Below, piece after piece: positions 43,261 through 52,304 of a stretch of 64,000 nucleotides of DNA. The first letter of the stretch is position 1, and every line of letters starts with the position of its first letter. A program made the translations under genes and the position numbers. Below the pieces are notes generated by a model. That model saw only the letters and a program-made list of their open reading frames with translations. It ran no database searches and had not been told where the DNA came from. The DNA is from Paenibacillus lacisoli (GTDB lineage: Bacteria; Bacillota; Bacilli; Paenibacillales; Paenibacillaceae): the NCBI RefSeq assembly GCF_030580655.1, contig NZ_JAUQTB010000007.1:62001-126000 (forward strand), written 5' to 3'.

Positions 43261-44298
43261 TTATTCAGCAGGAACTTTAATTTCGCCACTGATGATTTTT
43301 TGTTTGTATTCGTCAACTTTAGCCAGTACGTCAGCTGGAACGTTCTTCGTGGAAGTTTCAGCCAAGCCTACGCCGTCGTCTTTCAGACTGAATGTTTCTG
43401 TGCCGCCTTTGAATGTACCATCGATCACTTCTTGGGATACTTTCTTAACAGCAACGTCAACGCGTTTTACCATGGAAGTCAGTGTTACGTCATCGCCAAA
43501 CTCCAGGGACTGGTCTTTGTCAACGCCGATAACCCATACTTTTTGGCCGGATTTGTTGCGGGAGATTGCTTCGTTAAATACGCCTGTACCAGTACCGCCG
43601 GCAGCGTGGAAGATGATGTCTACGCCGTCATTGTACATCGTTGCAGCAGCTGCTTTACCAAGATCAGACTTATCGAAAGCGCCTGTGTAGTTTACTTTCA
43701 GTTCCGCTTTAGGGTTAACCGCAGCGATACCTGCTTTGAAGCCAACTTCAAAACGCTTGATCAACGGGCTGTCTTGTCCGCCGACAAAACCGATTTTGTT
43801 GGTTTTCGTCATCAGACCGGCAACCACACCTACCAGGTAAGAACCTTCGTTCTCAGCGAATGTTACGGATTTAACGTTAGGAGCGTCTACTACGCTGTCT
43901 ACGATAGCAAGCTTAGAATCAGGGTTTTGCTCAGCAGCTTTTGTAATGGCATCTGCCAGGTTAAAGCCGATACCCCAAGTCAGATCATATCCACCTTTGA
44001 TGAATTCGTTCAAGTTAGGATTGTAGTCAGCATCGCCTTTACTTTGCAGATATTTTACTTTGGCGCCTGTTTCTGTTTCCAGAGATTGAAGAGCTTCCCA
44101 TGCTGTTTGGTTAAAAGATTTATCGTTTACGCCGCCTACGTCAGTAACCATACCAACTTTGACATCCGTCTTTTTGTCTCCGGATGCAGCGTCACTGCCA
44201 CCAGTACCTGTCGAGCTTTCTTCTTTTTTGCCGCAACCAGCAAGCATTACAGAAACTGCAAGCAGTAATACCAATGACAGACTGAAAATCTTCTTCAT
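43261..44298 (-). CDS. nupN: BmpA-family nucleoside-binding lipoprotein, NupN-type
   Basis: A 345-residue lipoprotein: signal peptide with lipobox LAGC (Cys22), a low-complexity linker and a periplasmic-binding-like fold of the BMP family. Recognisable pieces are VGMVTDVGGVNDKSFNQTAWEAL, DLTWGIGFNLADAITK and ADIIFHAAGGTGTGVFNEA-type segments. Binds nucleosides outside the membrane and delivers them to NupPQ. ATG 44298 has GGGGGAAC upstream. First gene of the operon; about 400 bases upstream hold only a promoter-like TATAAT (44405-44410) and an AACGAACATT sequence. Confidence 0.9.
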   Translation of the reverse strand: MKKIFSLSLVLLLAVSVMLAGCGKKEESSTGTGGSDAASGDKKTDVKVGMVTDVGGVNDKSFNQTAWEALQSLETETGAKVKYLQSKGDADYNPNLNEFIKGGYDLTWGIGFNLADAITKAAEQNPDSKLAIVDSVVDAPNVKSVTFAENEGSYLVGVVAGLMTKTNKIGFVGGQDSPLIKRFEVGFKAGIAAVNPKAELKVNYTGAFDKSDLGKAAAATMYNDGVDIIFHAAGGTGTGVFNEAISRNKSGQKVWVIGVDKDQSLEFGDDVTLTSMVKRVDVAVKKVSQEVIDGTFKGGTETFSLKDDGVGLAETSTKNVPADVLAKVDEYKQKIISGEIKVPAE

Positions 44299-44681
44299 AA
44301 TTGATCTGTTCCCCCTTAAATATATGGCGATCCTTCTCCCTATTCGACGGTCATGACGCTGTCAGAACATGTCGATAAAAGGTGAAGAACACTCTACTGA
44401 AGAGATTATACAATCATATCAGGTTAAAATCCAGCATAAGATTTATATTTCATCAATATTTTTAAGCCGAATATGATTGTAAGCGTTTCATTTTAGTATG
44501 AATCACAAACATTAATCACACTTCATGTAAGGAATGTTCGTTTTTAGACGATACCGCTTTGACGCGGAACAGTGCAGCTGATGTTTCTATCAGGTTCTTA
44601 TATGTAGTATAGGTTCCCCTGCCCATCCTAAATTATCCGGAGAACCTTCGAAAAGCTTATATATAGAACATCCTGACTCCT
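44299..44681. other. Upstream region of nupN, about 380 bases
   Basis: No gene seen. The best -10 is TATAAT on the minus strand at 44405-44410, without a convincing -35. An AAAAACGAACATT sequence (minus strand, 44532-44544) resembles half a PurR box, and CCGAAT (44467-44472) faces the other way about 65 bases off; the spacing does not match known PurR operators. No purine riboswitch core was found. Confidence 0.4.
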
Positions 44682-44710
44682 AAAAAAAAGCTGCCGGGAA
44701 CGGCAGCTTT
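44682..44710 (-). terminator. Terminator of infC-rpmI-rplT
   Basis: AAAGCTGCCG and CGGCAGCTTT form a 10-bp stem with a TTCC-type loop; the minus strand continues TTTTTTTTAGG. Confidence 0.92.
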
Positions 44711-44723
44711 GGCAACGCTGAAA

Positions 44724-45083
44724 TTAAGCGTTGATTTTTTCTTTGGCAACAGTAGCCAGAGAGTTGAACGCAGTGATATCATTCACGGCCAGATCGGCCA
44801 GGATTTTACGGTTAACATCCACGCCAGCCAGTTTCAGGCCGTGCATGAACTTGTTGTAGGAAAGACCGTTCATGCGAGCAGCCGCGTTGATACGAACGAT
44901 CCACAATTTGCGGAAGTTACGTTTCGTCTGACGACGGTCACGGTATGCATAAACGAGGGATTTCATTACCTGCTCGTTAGCTGTTTTAAAAATGCGGTGC
45001 TTGGAACCGAAATAACCTTTAGCGAGTTTCAATACTTTCTTATGACGACGACGAACAACGAATCCGCCTTTTACTCTTGCCAT
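44724..45083 (-). CDS. rplT: 50S ribosomal protein L20
   Basis: A 119-residue basic protein starting MARVKGG, essential for early assembly of the 50S subunit on 23S rRNA. ATG 45083 is preceded by GGGAGGTC; a TTG two codons earlier is not needed. Classic order infC-rpmI-rplT. In Bacillota L20 also represses this operon by binding the leader RNA. Length and sequence are typical. Confidence 0.98.
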   Translation of the reverse strand: MARVKGGFVVRRRHKKVLKLAKGYFGSKHRIFKTANEQVMKSLVYAYRDRRQTKRNFRKLWIVRINAAARMNGLSYNKFMHGLKLAGVDVNRKILADLAVNDITAFNSLATVAKEKINA

Positions 45084-45123
45084 ATTCAAAGACCTCCCAG
45101 AATTAGATAAAAATTAGTGTGTA

Positions 45124-45324
45124 TTACTTCAGGTTAGACAGACCTTGCTTCAAACGTCTTACATCCCCCGGTGCCATTACTGGGCTTGTACCAAGAACAC
45201 GCTTAGCGCGTTTGGATTTGTGGGACAGCAAGTGGTTACGGTATGCTTTGTAACGTTTTACTTTACCAGTACCAGTGATTTTGAAGCGGCCTTTCAGGCT
45301 GCTGTGCGTTTTCATTTTAGGCAT
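45124..45324 (-). CDS. rpmI: 50S ribosomal protein L35
   Basis: A 66-residue basic protein (MPKMKTHSSLKGRFKITGTGKVKR), the typical length and N-terminus of L35, located between infC and rplT. AGGAGG precedes ATG 45324. Confidence 0.98.
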   Translation of the reverse strand: MPKMKTHSSLKGRFKITGTGKVKRYKAYRNHLLSHKSKRAKRVLGTSPVMAPGDVRRLKQGLSNLK

Positions 45325-45345
45325 TTTATTTCCTCCTCAACTTGG

Positions 45346-45855
45346 TTAGCTCTTAGGAGCCAAAATCATGATCATGCTGCGTCCTTCAAGCTTCGGCTGT
45401 CTTTCCACCGTAGCCAGATCCACAGTCTCTGCCTTGACGCGTTCCAGAACTTTCTGGCCCACATCAGCATGTGTAATTTCACGGCCGCGGAAACGGACGG
45501 AGCATTTCACTTTGTCGCCATCTTTAAGAAACTTGACGATATTGCGGAACTTAGTCTGGTAATCATGTTCCTCGATGTTGGAACGGAACCCGACTTCCTT
45601 AATATCAACGATTTTTTGATTCTTGCGAGCTTCTTTTTCCTTCTTCTGTGTTTCATAACGGAATTTACCGTAATCCATAATGCGGCATACCGGCGGTTTC
45701 GCCTGTGGTGCCACATTCACCAGATCCAGATTCAGATCGATAGCCATCTGCAGTGCTTCACGAATCGGCTTGATCCCGATCTGCTCACCTTCCGCTCCGA
45801 CCAAACGAACTTCTTTCGCCCGAATTTCATCATTGATCATATGTTCCTTATTGAT
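45346..45855 (-). CDS. infC: Translation initiation factor IF-3, probable AUC start
   Basis: IF-3 has an N-terminal domain (DEIRAKEVRLVGAEGEQIGIK), a helical linker and a C-terminal domain (GDKVKCSVRFRGREITHADVGQKVLERV). It binds 30S subunits and checks start-codon pairing. An ATG at 45840 has only a poor AAGGAA three bases upstream. Five codons earlier, ATC at 45853-45855 is preceded by a perfect GGAGGTGG at 45862-45869 with 6 bases of spacing, reading ATC AAT AAG GAA CAT ATG. IF-3 genes commonly start with AUU or AUC, so that IF-3 discriminates against its own mRNA. I therefore prefer the 169-residue form; the ATG form has 164. Confidence 0.9.
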   Translation of the reverse strand: MNKEHMINDEIRAKEVRLVGAEGEQIGIKPIREALQMAIDLNLDLVNVAPQAKPPVCRIMDYGKFRYETQKKEKEARKNQKIVDIKEVGFRSNIEEHDYQTKFRNIVKFLKDGDKVKCSVRFRGREITHADVGQKVLERVKAETVDLATVERQPKLEGRSMIMILAPKS

Positions 45856-45892
45856 AACCCTCCACCTCCAGATCTAATAGAACCTTGTCTTG

Positions 45893-45931
45893 CAAAATAA
45901 AAAGGGATGCCGGCGCAACTGCCGACATCCC
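45893..45931 (-). ncRNA. L20-type leader terminator upstream of infC
   Basis: On the minus strand AGGGATGTCGGC and GCCGGCATCCCT pair in a long stem and run into TTTTTATTTTG, before the infC start. In Bacillota the infC-rpmI-rplT leader carries a regulatory terminator bound by L20. The stretch 45932-46060 has further hairpins and is probably the rest of this leader. Confidence 0.75.
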
Positions 45932-46116
45932 TGTCTGATCAACGTTCATGAAAAATCCATTTCACAAATCATCGGATCAATACCAGCCGATTAACATCGG
46001 TCAGGTGAGAAGTCGGACCTTCTACTTGTTCAATCCATCTTCAATTAACATACTCAAACATCATATCATGCATAGGTGTATAACGTCAAGCGTTTAACTG
46101 ATTTTTTTAATCAAGA

Positions 46117-47355
46117 TTACCCCTGCTTGCTCTGCATCTCTTCCAGACGTACCACACGGGTATGCTGAGTATGGCTCCACTGCTTATTGTTCTGTGTGAA
46201 GAACGCATAGAACGTAATTGGGTACCAGGAGATCAGATAGATCGGGAATGCCAGCAGGTACAGGTACACTTTCTTGAATTTCACTTTCTCCAGCACCATC
46301 GCCAGGAGGAAGGTCACGATGTTCAGAGCAACCGCTGCAATACCAATCCACAATGGGAAGTAGCCATAGATGTTCGCGATATTCGGCCCGTCAAAAAAGG
46401 CGTTATCGATCCATGTTGCGGCTGTCATCAGGAACGTAACCAGAACGATATATACGTTCACACCGTACAGTGCCATGTCAAACTTGATCAGGCTGCGCTC
46501 CTTAATGCTCTCCCACAGCAGCGGGAAAAAGTAGCGGCGTGCCACTGTAAAGTGTCCTTGCATCCAGCGCAGACGCTGTCTGGCAGAAGCCTTAAAGGTC
46601 AGCGGCTTCTCATCAAATACCTTGGCATCATAGTTAAACCGAGGATATACCCCCCGCTGCGTACAGCGCATAGTAAACTCCAGGTCCTCAACGAGACTGG
46701 TTGCCCCCCAGCCCATTTCCTTCAACAAGTTGGTCTCAAAGCACATCCCTGTACCGCCCAGGTAGTTCGCCATCTTCATGTTATGGCGGGACAGCTGCCA
46801 CAGACGGTTGATGTACCAGTAGGATACACCATAAGCGGCCGTAATCCAGGAATCCTCCGGATTTTTCGTATCGATATAACCTTGAATAACGCGGGCACCT
46901 GTGCACAGATCGTCATTCATTTCTGCCAGAAACTCAGGATGTGCCAGGTTATCGGCATCGAACATCACGATCGCATCGTATTGACGCGGCATCGCCCACA
47001 GTTCTTTCAGCATCCATTCAATTGCATAACCTTTACCGCGCAGATTCGGGTTCGTACGCACACATGCGTTCATCCCGTGCTCTCGTACAATCTCGGCCGT
47101 TCTGTCCGTGCAGTTGTCACAGATGACAAATACATCGTATAGTTCCCGCGGATAATTAAGATGCTTCAGATTCTCCATCAGCGCTCCAACAACCTGCTCC
47201 TCGTTATGGGCGGCAACAAGCACCGCGAACGATTTGGTTGGTGCAAAATGCTCCTTTTTCTTCCTCTTCATTAAACCGAACAAAGAGAAAACGAACTGGT
47301 AAATCGCAATCAGCACCAAAAAGATCTGGAGCGTGACGAATATAGCGTCCAGCAT
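46117..47355 (-). CDS. Membrane GT2 glycosyltransferase
   Basis: A 412-residue protein: an N-terminal helix (residues 1-25), a GT-A domain with DADNLAHPEF (metal-binding DxD-like) and acceptor TED-like region VEDLEF, the motif RQRLRWMQG (the Q/RxxRW type of processive GT2 enzymes), and four C-terminal helices. This is the BcsA/HAS-like arrangement of enzymes that make and export a polysaccharide. ATG 47355 is chosen; a TTG four codons upstream sits directly on GGGGG. It stands alone, without the usual polysaccharide partner genes. Substrate unknown; N-acetylglucosamine or glucose polymers are the common ones. Confidence 0.82.
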   Translation of the reverse strand: MLDAIFVTLQIFLVLIAIYQFVFSLFGLMKRKKKEHFAPTKSFAVLVAAHNEEQVVGALMENLKHLNYPRELYDVFVICDNCTDRTAEIVREHGMNACVRTNPNLRGKGYAIEWMLKELWAMPRQYDAIVMFDADNLAHPEFLAEMNDDLCTGARVIQGYIDTKNPEDSWITAAYGVSYWYINRLWQLSRHNMKMANYLGGTGMCFETNLLKEMGWGATSLVEDLEFTMRCTQRGVYPRFNYDAKVFDEKPLTFKASARQRLRWMQGHFTVARRYFFPLLWESIKERSLIKFDMALYGVNVYIVLVTFLMTAATWIDNAFFDGPNIANIYGYFPLWIGIAAVALNIVTFLLAMVLEKVKFKKVYLYLLAFPIYLISWYPITFYAFFTQNNKQWSHTQHTRVVRLEEMQSKQG

Positions 47356-48058
47356 GATCTCTTGCAACCCCCTTTTTTAAATACCCCTTTTTAATCCCTA
47401 AATCACCTTGTGTCCCATGCCGTTGTTTTTTTATATGGCTGCGGCAACACTTATGACCCACATTCAGACCCTTATGAACATGTTTTTGTTATCTGCCACT
47501 GTAACATATCGATTTTCTATGCTTTTGCTGCTTTTGTCAAAAGGCCAAATTCCCGACTTGAAGCAGAAAATAAGGACTTTAGGTTGATTCCGCAACAATT
47601 GTGCTGCTCAGGCTTTATTTCATGGCAGTTCCTTCTTATTCTCATCCATTTGCTTGTTTTTTATTTGCTTTGTCCTCCTTTTCCCCCATTACGGTACACA
47701 GCTTCGGGCATCGTGCGGAAGAAAAACAAACGAAATAAGCGGCTGTCTTTTAATTTAAACTTAACTTTTTTTTGGCCGCTTGAACCATTGTATATTTATT
47801 GATTAGCTCAAGTCAAAAAAGGGGACGTAGTTATTGAGCTATTTTAACCACTCACCCGGTCTGCAAAGACAGTTAATTTCAGGGCTGCACCTGCTTTTCT
47901 TGAAAATGCTGATTGAAAAGATTACCGATTAAAAATATGATGAAGGTAGCCTGAACATGACGGTTGTCCAGCATAATAACATCACGATGAGAATTAGCCA
48001 TCTTATTCAACGCTCAACTATAAGCCGAACGTCGGCGGTCATGTCGGAGGGATGTAGT
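47356..48058. other. 700-base AT-rich intergenic region
   Basis: Divergent region between the GT2 gene and the PAP2 gene. The open frame at 47410-47802 has no ribosome binding site and an improbable composition, so I do not call it. It holds TTTGTCAAA (47533-47541), inside the palindrome CTTTTGTCAAAAG, which is a 0A-box-like sequence, but nothing else that I can identify. Confidence 0.4.
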
Positions 48059-48586
48059 ATGAACCGTTTCGTCTTTAAATTTGTTTCCTTAGAACAACAG
48101 CTGTTCAGATGGATAAATGGACGTCTTCATAACAGGGTGCTCAGCTTCCTGCTCTACTATCTGACCCACCTGGGCGGAGCCACATTGTCCATTTCGGCGA
48201 CTGTGCTGATCTGGGTGCTTGCCCCTATGCCTTGGAAAGAAACAGGACTGCAGGCTCTTGCAGCACTCGCTATCAGCCACATCCCGGTTGCGGCGGTAAA
48301 GAAGCTTTACCCGCGTATCCGTCCGCATCTGGCTCTGCCTGATACCAAGACATTCCGCAATCCGCTGGTGGATCACTCTTTTCCGTCGGGCCATACAACT
48401 GCCATTTTCTCCGTTACTGTACCTTTTATGACCATGGAGCCGCTGATGGTGCTCATTTTGCTCCCGGTAGCACTTCTGGTGGGGTTGTCCCGTATCTATT
48501 TGGGACTTCATTACCCCAGTGATGTCCTGGCCGGGGGCCTGATCGGTACTTCGGTTGCACTTGGAACGGTTGCATTGTGGCCTTAA
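48059..48586 (+). CDS. PAP2-family phosphatase, membrane
   Basis: A 175-residue membrane protein with about five to six helices and the three PAP2 motifs: KKLYPRIRP, PSGHTT and SRIYLGLHYPSDV. ATG 48059 is preceded by GGAGGG; the longer reading from 47957 lacks one. Enzymes of this family dephosphorylate undecaprenyl pyrophosphate, phosphatidate or phosphatidylglycerophosphate on the outer membrane face. It is followed 168 bases later by a UgtP-like glycosyltransferase, which suggests a shared role in envelope lipid metabolism. Bacitracin-type recycling (BcrC-like) is another possibility. Confidence 0.85.
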   Translation: MNRFVFKFVSLEQQLFRWINGRLHNRVLSFLLYYLTHLGGATLSISATVLIWVLAPMPWKETGLQALAALAISHIPVAAVKKLYPRIRPHLALPDTKTFRNPLVDHSFPSGHTTAIFSVTVPFMTMEPLMVLILLPVALLVGLSRIYLGLHYPSDVLAGGLIGTSVALGTVALWP

Positions 48587-48754
48587 AGCCGATACCCTTG
48601 TATAGTTAACATTTTGCATACACCCCTGCGGACTCCATGCCAAGCAGGCATATCCATAATCATATTACTTATTTCAAACAGATACCGGAGCTCGGGGGTC
48701 TGGTGGTCATGCAGAATGCTCAAGTAAAACCTTGCAGGAACAGGTGAATGCAGA

Positions 48755-49909
48755 GTGGCTAAAAAAAGAGTTCTATTATTATCGGAAGGCTTCGGTGCCG
48801 GCCATACCCAGGCCGCTTATGCACTGTCCAGCAGTCTGCGCAAACTGGCGCCGAATGTCCAGACACGGGTGCTGGAGCTTGGGAGCTTCCTGAATCCCAG
48901 AGTTGCCCCGCTCATTATTACGGCTTACAAGAAAACTATTATCAAGCAGCCTAAGCTGGTAGGGCTGATGTATCGTCACCAATATAAAAAATCACTAAAC
49001 CGACTTACAACACTGGCGCTGCATCGCCTCTTCTACACTCATACCAAAAGCATCGTCCGGCAGCTGCGCCCTGATCTCATTGTGTGTACACACCCGATTC
49101 CAAGCGCTGTCATCTCCAGACTGAAACGCCTCGGTATCGAGGTTCCTCTTTGCACGGTCATTACAGATTATGATGCCCACGGAACCTGGATCAGTCCGGA
49201 GGTTGATCAGTATCTGGTTTCCACCTCCGAAGTGAAATACAAGCTTGTCCAGCGTGGAATATCCACCTCCAAAATTCAGGTAACGGGCATCCCCGTTCAC
49301 CCCAATTTTCTGGAGCATCCGGGCAAGGCAGAAATACGGCAGAAATTCGGACTAAAGGATATGCCGACAGTGCTTGTCATGGGCGGCGGCTGGGGGATGA
49401 TGAACGACGAGGCGATCCACAGCGCGCTTGCCCGATGGGGCAGCAGCATCCAGATCATCTTCTGCTTTGGCAGCAACGAGAAAGTACTGCGGAAGGCTGA
49501 ACGCAACCCGCTTTTTCATCATGAGAATATCCACCTCATCGGCTTTACCAAAGAGATCGACAAGCTGATGGAGGTTTCAGACCTGCTTATTACCAAACCG
49601 GGAGGCATGACCTGCACGGAAGGTTTGGCCAAAGGGATCCCTATGCTGTTCCACAAGCCTCTTCCCGGACAGGAAGAGGAAAACTGTCAGTATTTTACCG
49701 CGCGCGGTCTTGGCGAACCCATTCAGTCGAATGAAGTGGTGGACCGATGGATGAATCGGCTTCTCTATCATTATGATGAGGTTACAGAGAAAAGGCAGGA
49801 ACACCAGCGTAATGTCGCCCGCTTTTATCCAATGCAAAGTGCCCAAAAGGTACTGGAGATGCTTGATCATGGCAGTGAGCCGCCTTCATCCGTAACGGAC
49901 TATTCTTGA
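48755..49909 (+). CDS. MGDG-synthase-like glycosyltransferase (UgtP-like, GT28)
   Basis: A 384-residue peripheral membrane GT-B enzyme. The N-terminal half begins RVLLLSEGFGAGHTQAAYAL, the MGDG-synthase signature; the C-terminal half has VMGGGWGMMND and PGGMTCTEGLAKGIPMLFHKPLPGQEEEN, the UDP-sugar binding GT28 motifs. Start is GTG 48755 (AGGTGAATGCAGA upstream). Such enzymes add glucose or galactose to diacylglycerol, making glycolipid anchors for lipoteichoic acid. The preceding PAP2 gene could provide diacylglycerol. Specificity is inferred. Confidence 0.82.
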   Translation: MAKKRVLLLSEGFGAGHTQAAYALSSSLRKLAPNVQTRVLELGSFLNPRVAPLIITAYKKTIIKQPKLVGLMYRHQYKKSLNRLTTLALHRLFYTHTKSIVRQLRPDLIVCTHPIPSAVISRLKRLGIEVPLCTVITDYDAHGTWISPEVDQYLVSTSEVKYKLVQRGISTSKIQVTGIPVHPNFLEHPGKAEIRQKFGLKDMPTVLVMGGGWGMMNDEAIHSALARWGSSIQIIFCFGSNEKVLRKAERNPLFHHENIHLIGFTKEIDKLMEVSDLLITKPGGMTCTEGLAKGIPMLFHKPLPGQEEENCQYFTARGLGEPIQSNEVVDRWMNRLLYHYDEVTEKRQEHQRNVARFYPMQSAQKVLEMLDHGSEPPSSVTDYS

Positions 49910-49921
49910 ATCACTGAACCC

Positions 49922-49961
49922 AAAAAACGCGTCCTGCTATACAGCAGAGACGCGTTTTTCT
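49922..49961. terminator. Bidirectional terminator between the UgtP-like gene and trmB
   Basis: AAAAACGCGTC pairs with GACGCGTTTTT (with CTGCTATACAGCAG inside forming a further stem). A and T runs on both sides fit a convergent gene pair. Confidence 0.92.
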
Positions 49962-49995
49962 CTTTTCAGCCTGCGTAACTAACCCAGCATTGAAA

Positions 49996-50703
49996 TTAGT
50001 ACTTCTTCAGTCGGTTCTTCTGATACTCTTCCAGAACAGCACTGCCCACGAGGACTTCTACCCGGTGAATATTCATGCCCTTGCCCATAAATTTATGCTC
50101 ATATTCGGTCATGACGTGCTCTTCGTTAATGCCCTCCCTATGCAGGTTGAGCGAGATATTCGTCATCTGCAGACCATAGTCCGCAAAAGAGTTCAGGGAG
50201 AATTCGAACAAAGTCTCTGAATCTGTCTTGAAGTGAATCTGGCCCTGATCATTCAGCAGCTTGCAGTACATGTCCAGAAAACGCGGATGCGTAAGTCGGC
50301 GCCGTCCATGCTTTTTCTTCGGCCATGGATCACTGAAGTTCAGATAGATCCGTTCGACTTCCCCTTCCTCAAACACATCCAGAATCTGCTCAATGTTTCC
50401 AAGTGCCAGTTTCACATTCGGCGGGGAATCTAACTCTGCCTCACTCCAGGCATCTCTTGCTTTCTCACTGGCCCGGCGCACGAGCTCATCATACATATCA
50501 AACCCGATATAATTTACATCCGGGTTCCGATAGCTCATCTGACTAATGAAGCGGCCTTTCCCCATACCGAATTCGACATGGATCGGACGGTCATTGCCGA
50601 ACAGCTCGGACCACTTGCCTTTATACTGAGCGGGTTCCAGAACAACGATATCCTTTTGTTCCTCCAGACTTTCCCGAATTCCTTTTCTGCCGCGTAAACG
50701 CAT
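49996..50703 (-). CDS. trmB: tRNA (guanine-N7)-methyltransferase
   Basis: A 235-residue Rossmann methyltransferase that makes m7G46 in tRNA from S-adenosylmethionine. VEFGMGKGRFISQMSYRNP carries the SAM loop; FSDPWPKKKHGRRRL is the family-defining motif. GGAGGAATGAG precedes ATG 50703. Single-gene unit with its own terminator downstream. Confidence 0.96.
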   Translation of the reverse strand: MRLRGRKGIRESLEEQKDIVVLEPAQYKGKWSELFGNDRPIHVEFGMGKGRFISQMSYRNPDVNYIGFDMYDELVRRASEKARDAWSEAELDSPPNVKLALGNIEQILDVFEEGEVERIYLNFSDPWPKKKHGRRRLTHPRFLDMYCKLLNDQGQIHFKTDSETLFEFSLNSFADYGLQMTNISLNLHREGINEEHVMTEYEHKFMGKGMNIHRVEVLVGSAVLEEYQKNRLKKY

Positions 50704-50797
50704 CTCATTCCTCCACTTTCATTTGCTGTGTCATACTGCAATATTGTGCCTAAGTTCCTCACGATTGTAAAGATGTGCAGCTGATTTTGACACGAAA

Positions 50798-50857
50798 AAA
50801 GTGAAAGAGGAATCCCCGCAACCATCATGGGAAGACGGCCGGGAGATTCCTCTTTCA
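50798..50857 (-). terminator. Terminator of the 66-residue gene
   Basis: GAAAGAGGAATC and GATTCCTCTTTC pair around a 33-base loop; the minus strand continues ACTTTTTTC. Confidence 0.7.
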
Positions 50858-50879
50858 TATATTTGGAATTGGGGTCCAA

Positions 50880-51080
50880 CTATTTTGATAGTTCATAGTC
50901 TACCTTATCGACAGTTGTAAAATCAAATGTCTTCTCAAAGGCACTACGAACCTTCTGTCTTGCTGCGGCTTCTACCTGGCGATTCTCGCGGAAACGGACA
51001 CCGGTAAGAGCCAAAGCTTCATCAAGAGTTAATTCGACGGAGATCTTGTCTCTGCCGGTCTTGCTTGTCACTGAATCCAT
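50880..51080 (-). CDS. Small unknown protein, 66 residues
   Basis: A basic-acidic soluble protein I do not recognise (SVELTLDEALALTGVRFRENRQ in the middle). Two helices with an amphipathic pattern. ATG 51080 follows GAGGTGATG. It has its own terminator and lies between trmB and mnmL. Coding potential is supported by the ribosome binding site, the good start and codon use in the local style; a function cannot be proposed. Confidence 0.65.
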   Translation of the reverse strand: MDSVTSKTGRDKISVELTLDEALALTGVRFRENRQVEAAARQKVRSAFEKTFDFTTVDKVDYELSK

Positions 51081-51350
51081 TAAACATCACCTCACGGATT
51101 ATTATAACCATGACGTCGGAGTATGAATTCCAGTATATACTTACCCAGAATGGCAGTGGTTGACGCTACGTACAATATAACATTTTATGTAAGTTATTTC
51201 AATCGATGGACAAGCCTTTTTCCCTTTCCATACACCCCCATTTATTTCGCTATTGCCCTGTTTTTTTGATACAATAATAACGGACTGTACGGAAGCTTTA
51301 CCGCTAGAAGTACAGCTTTTTGTGCAAGCAAGATGTAAAGGAGTACCTTT

Positions 51351-52304
51351 ATGAATACAGAACTGATGACTCCTCCTACATTATGGGGGGATAAGAGGTT
51401 TCATACATGGAACTATGAAATGCGCGACCAGTTTGACGGTAAGGTGTTTAAGGTCATGCTGGATGCAGGATTTACATGCCCCAACCGGGATGGTTCTATT
51501 GCCAAGGGCGGATGCACCTTCTGCAGCGCCAGAGGATCGGGCGATTTTGCGGGCCGCCGCCGGGATGATCTGGTCACCCAGTTCAATACAATTCGGGACC
51601 GTCAGCACCAGAAATGGCCAACTGCCCAGTACATCGGATATTTTCAGGCGTACACGAACACCTATGCCCCGGTGGAGGAGCTGCGGGAATACTTTGAAGT
51701 CATTCTTCAGCAGCCGGGAGTCGTCGGCCTGTCGATTGCCACACGTCCCGATTGTCTGCCTGATGACGTGGTAGACTATTTAGCTGAATTGAACGAGCGT
51801 ACCTACCTATGGGTCGAAATGGGCCTCCAGACGATTCACGAATCGACCTCCGAGCTGATTAACCGTGCGCATGATAGCCAATGTTATGTAGATGCTGTGG
51901 AGAAACTGCGCAGTCGGAATATCCGGGTCTGCACACATATTATCTACGGTCTGCCGCAGGAGTCGCATGAGATGATGCTTGATACCGGCCGGGCTGTAGC
52001 CCGTATGGATGTACAGGGAATCAAAATCCACCTGCTTCACCTTATGCGCAAAACGCCAATGGTCAAGCAGTACGAAGCAGGACTCCTTCAGTTTCTGGAG
52101 AAGGATGAGTATGTCAAACTGATCGTTGATACGCTGGAGTTACTTCCGCCTGAGATGATCGTCCACCGTCTGACGGGTGATGCTCCGCGGGACCTGCTCA
52201 TCGGCCCGATGTGGTCCCTCAACAAATGGGATGTGCTGAATTCGATCGACGCCGAGCTGAAAGCCCGCGGCACCTGGCAGGGCAAGCTATGGAGGGAAGC
52301 CTGA
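51351..52304 (+). CDS. mnmL: Radical SAM protein MnmL (YtqA-like, TIGR01212)
   Basis: A 317-residue radical SAM enzyme. The cluster Cys motif is CPNRDGSIAKGGCTFC, with 11 residues between the first two Cys, as in the TIGR01212 family and unlike the usual CX3CX2C. It is the first of a pair overlapping MnmM by one base (TGATG). In Bacillota this pair replaces MnmC-type chemistry in the making of the 5-methylaminomethyl group at wobble uridine 34 of tRNA. KGGCTFC and SLNKWDVLNSIDAELKARGTWQG near the C-terminus are family hallmarks. ATG 51351 has GTAAAGGAG upstream. Confidence 0.88.
   Translation: MNTELMTPPTLWGDKRFHTWNYEMRDQFDGKVFKVMLDAGFTCPNRDGSIAKGGCTFCSARGSGDFAGRRRDDLVTQFNTIRDRQHQKWPTAQYIGYFQAYTNTYAPVEELREYFEVILQQPGVVGLSIATRPDCLPDDVVDYLAELNERTYLWVEMGLQTIHESTSELINRAHDSQCYVDAVEKLRSRNIRVCTHIIYGLPQESHEMMLDTGRAVARMDVQGIKIHLLHLMRKTPMVKQYEAGLLQFLEKDEYVKLIVDTLELLPPEMIVHRLTGDAPRDLLIGPMWSLNKWDVLNSIDAELKARGTWQGKLWREA

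Noticed and set aside
44300-44420. Possible purine riboswitch before nupN
   Set aside because: TATAATC is present on the minus strand, but the other conserved cores of the purine aptamer were not found.
44532-44544. PurR-box-like AAAAACGAACATT upstream of nupN
   Set aside because: Only a half-site with 12 of 13 positions; the partner box lies about 65 bases off, unlike known PurR spacing near 16 bases.
47410-47802. 130-residue open frame in the AT-rich intergenic region
   Set aside because: No ribosome binding site, an odd Phe/Leu/Cys-rich composition and no family-like motif.
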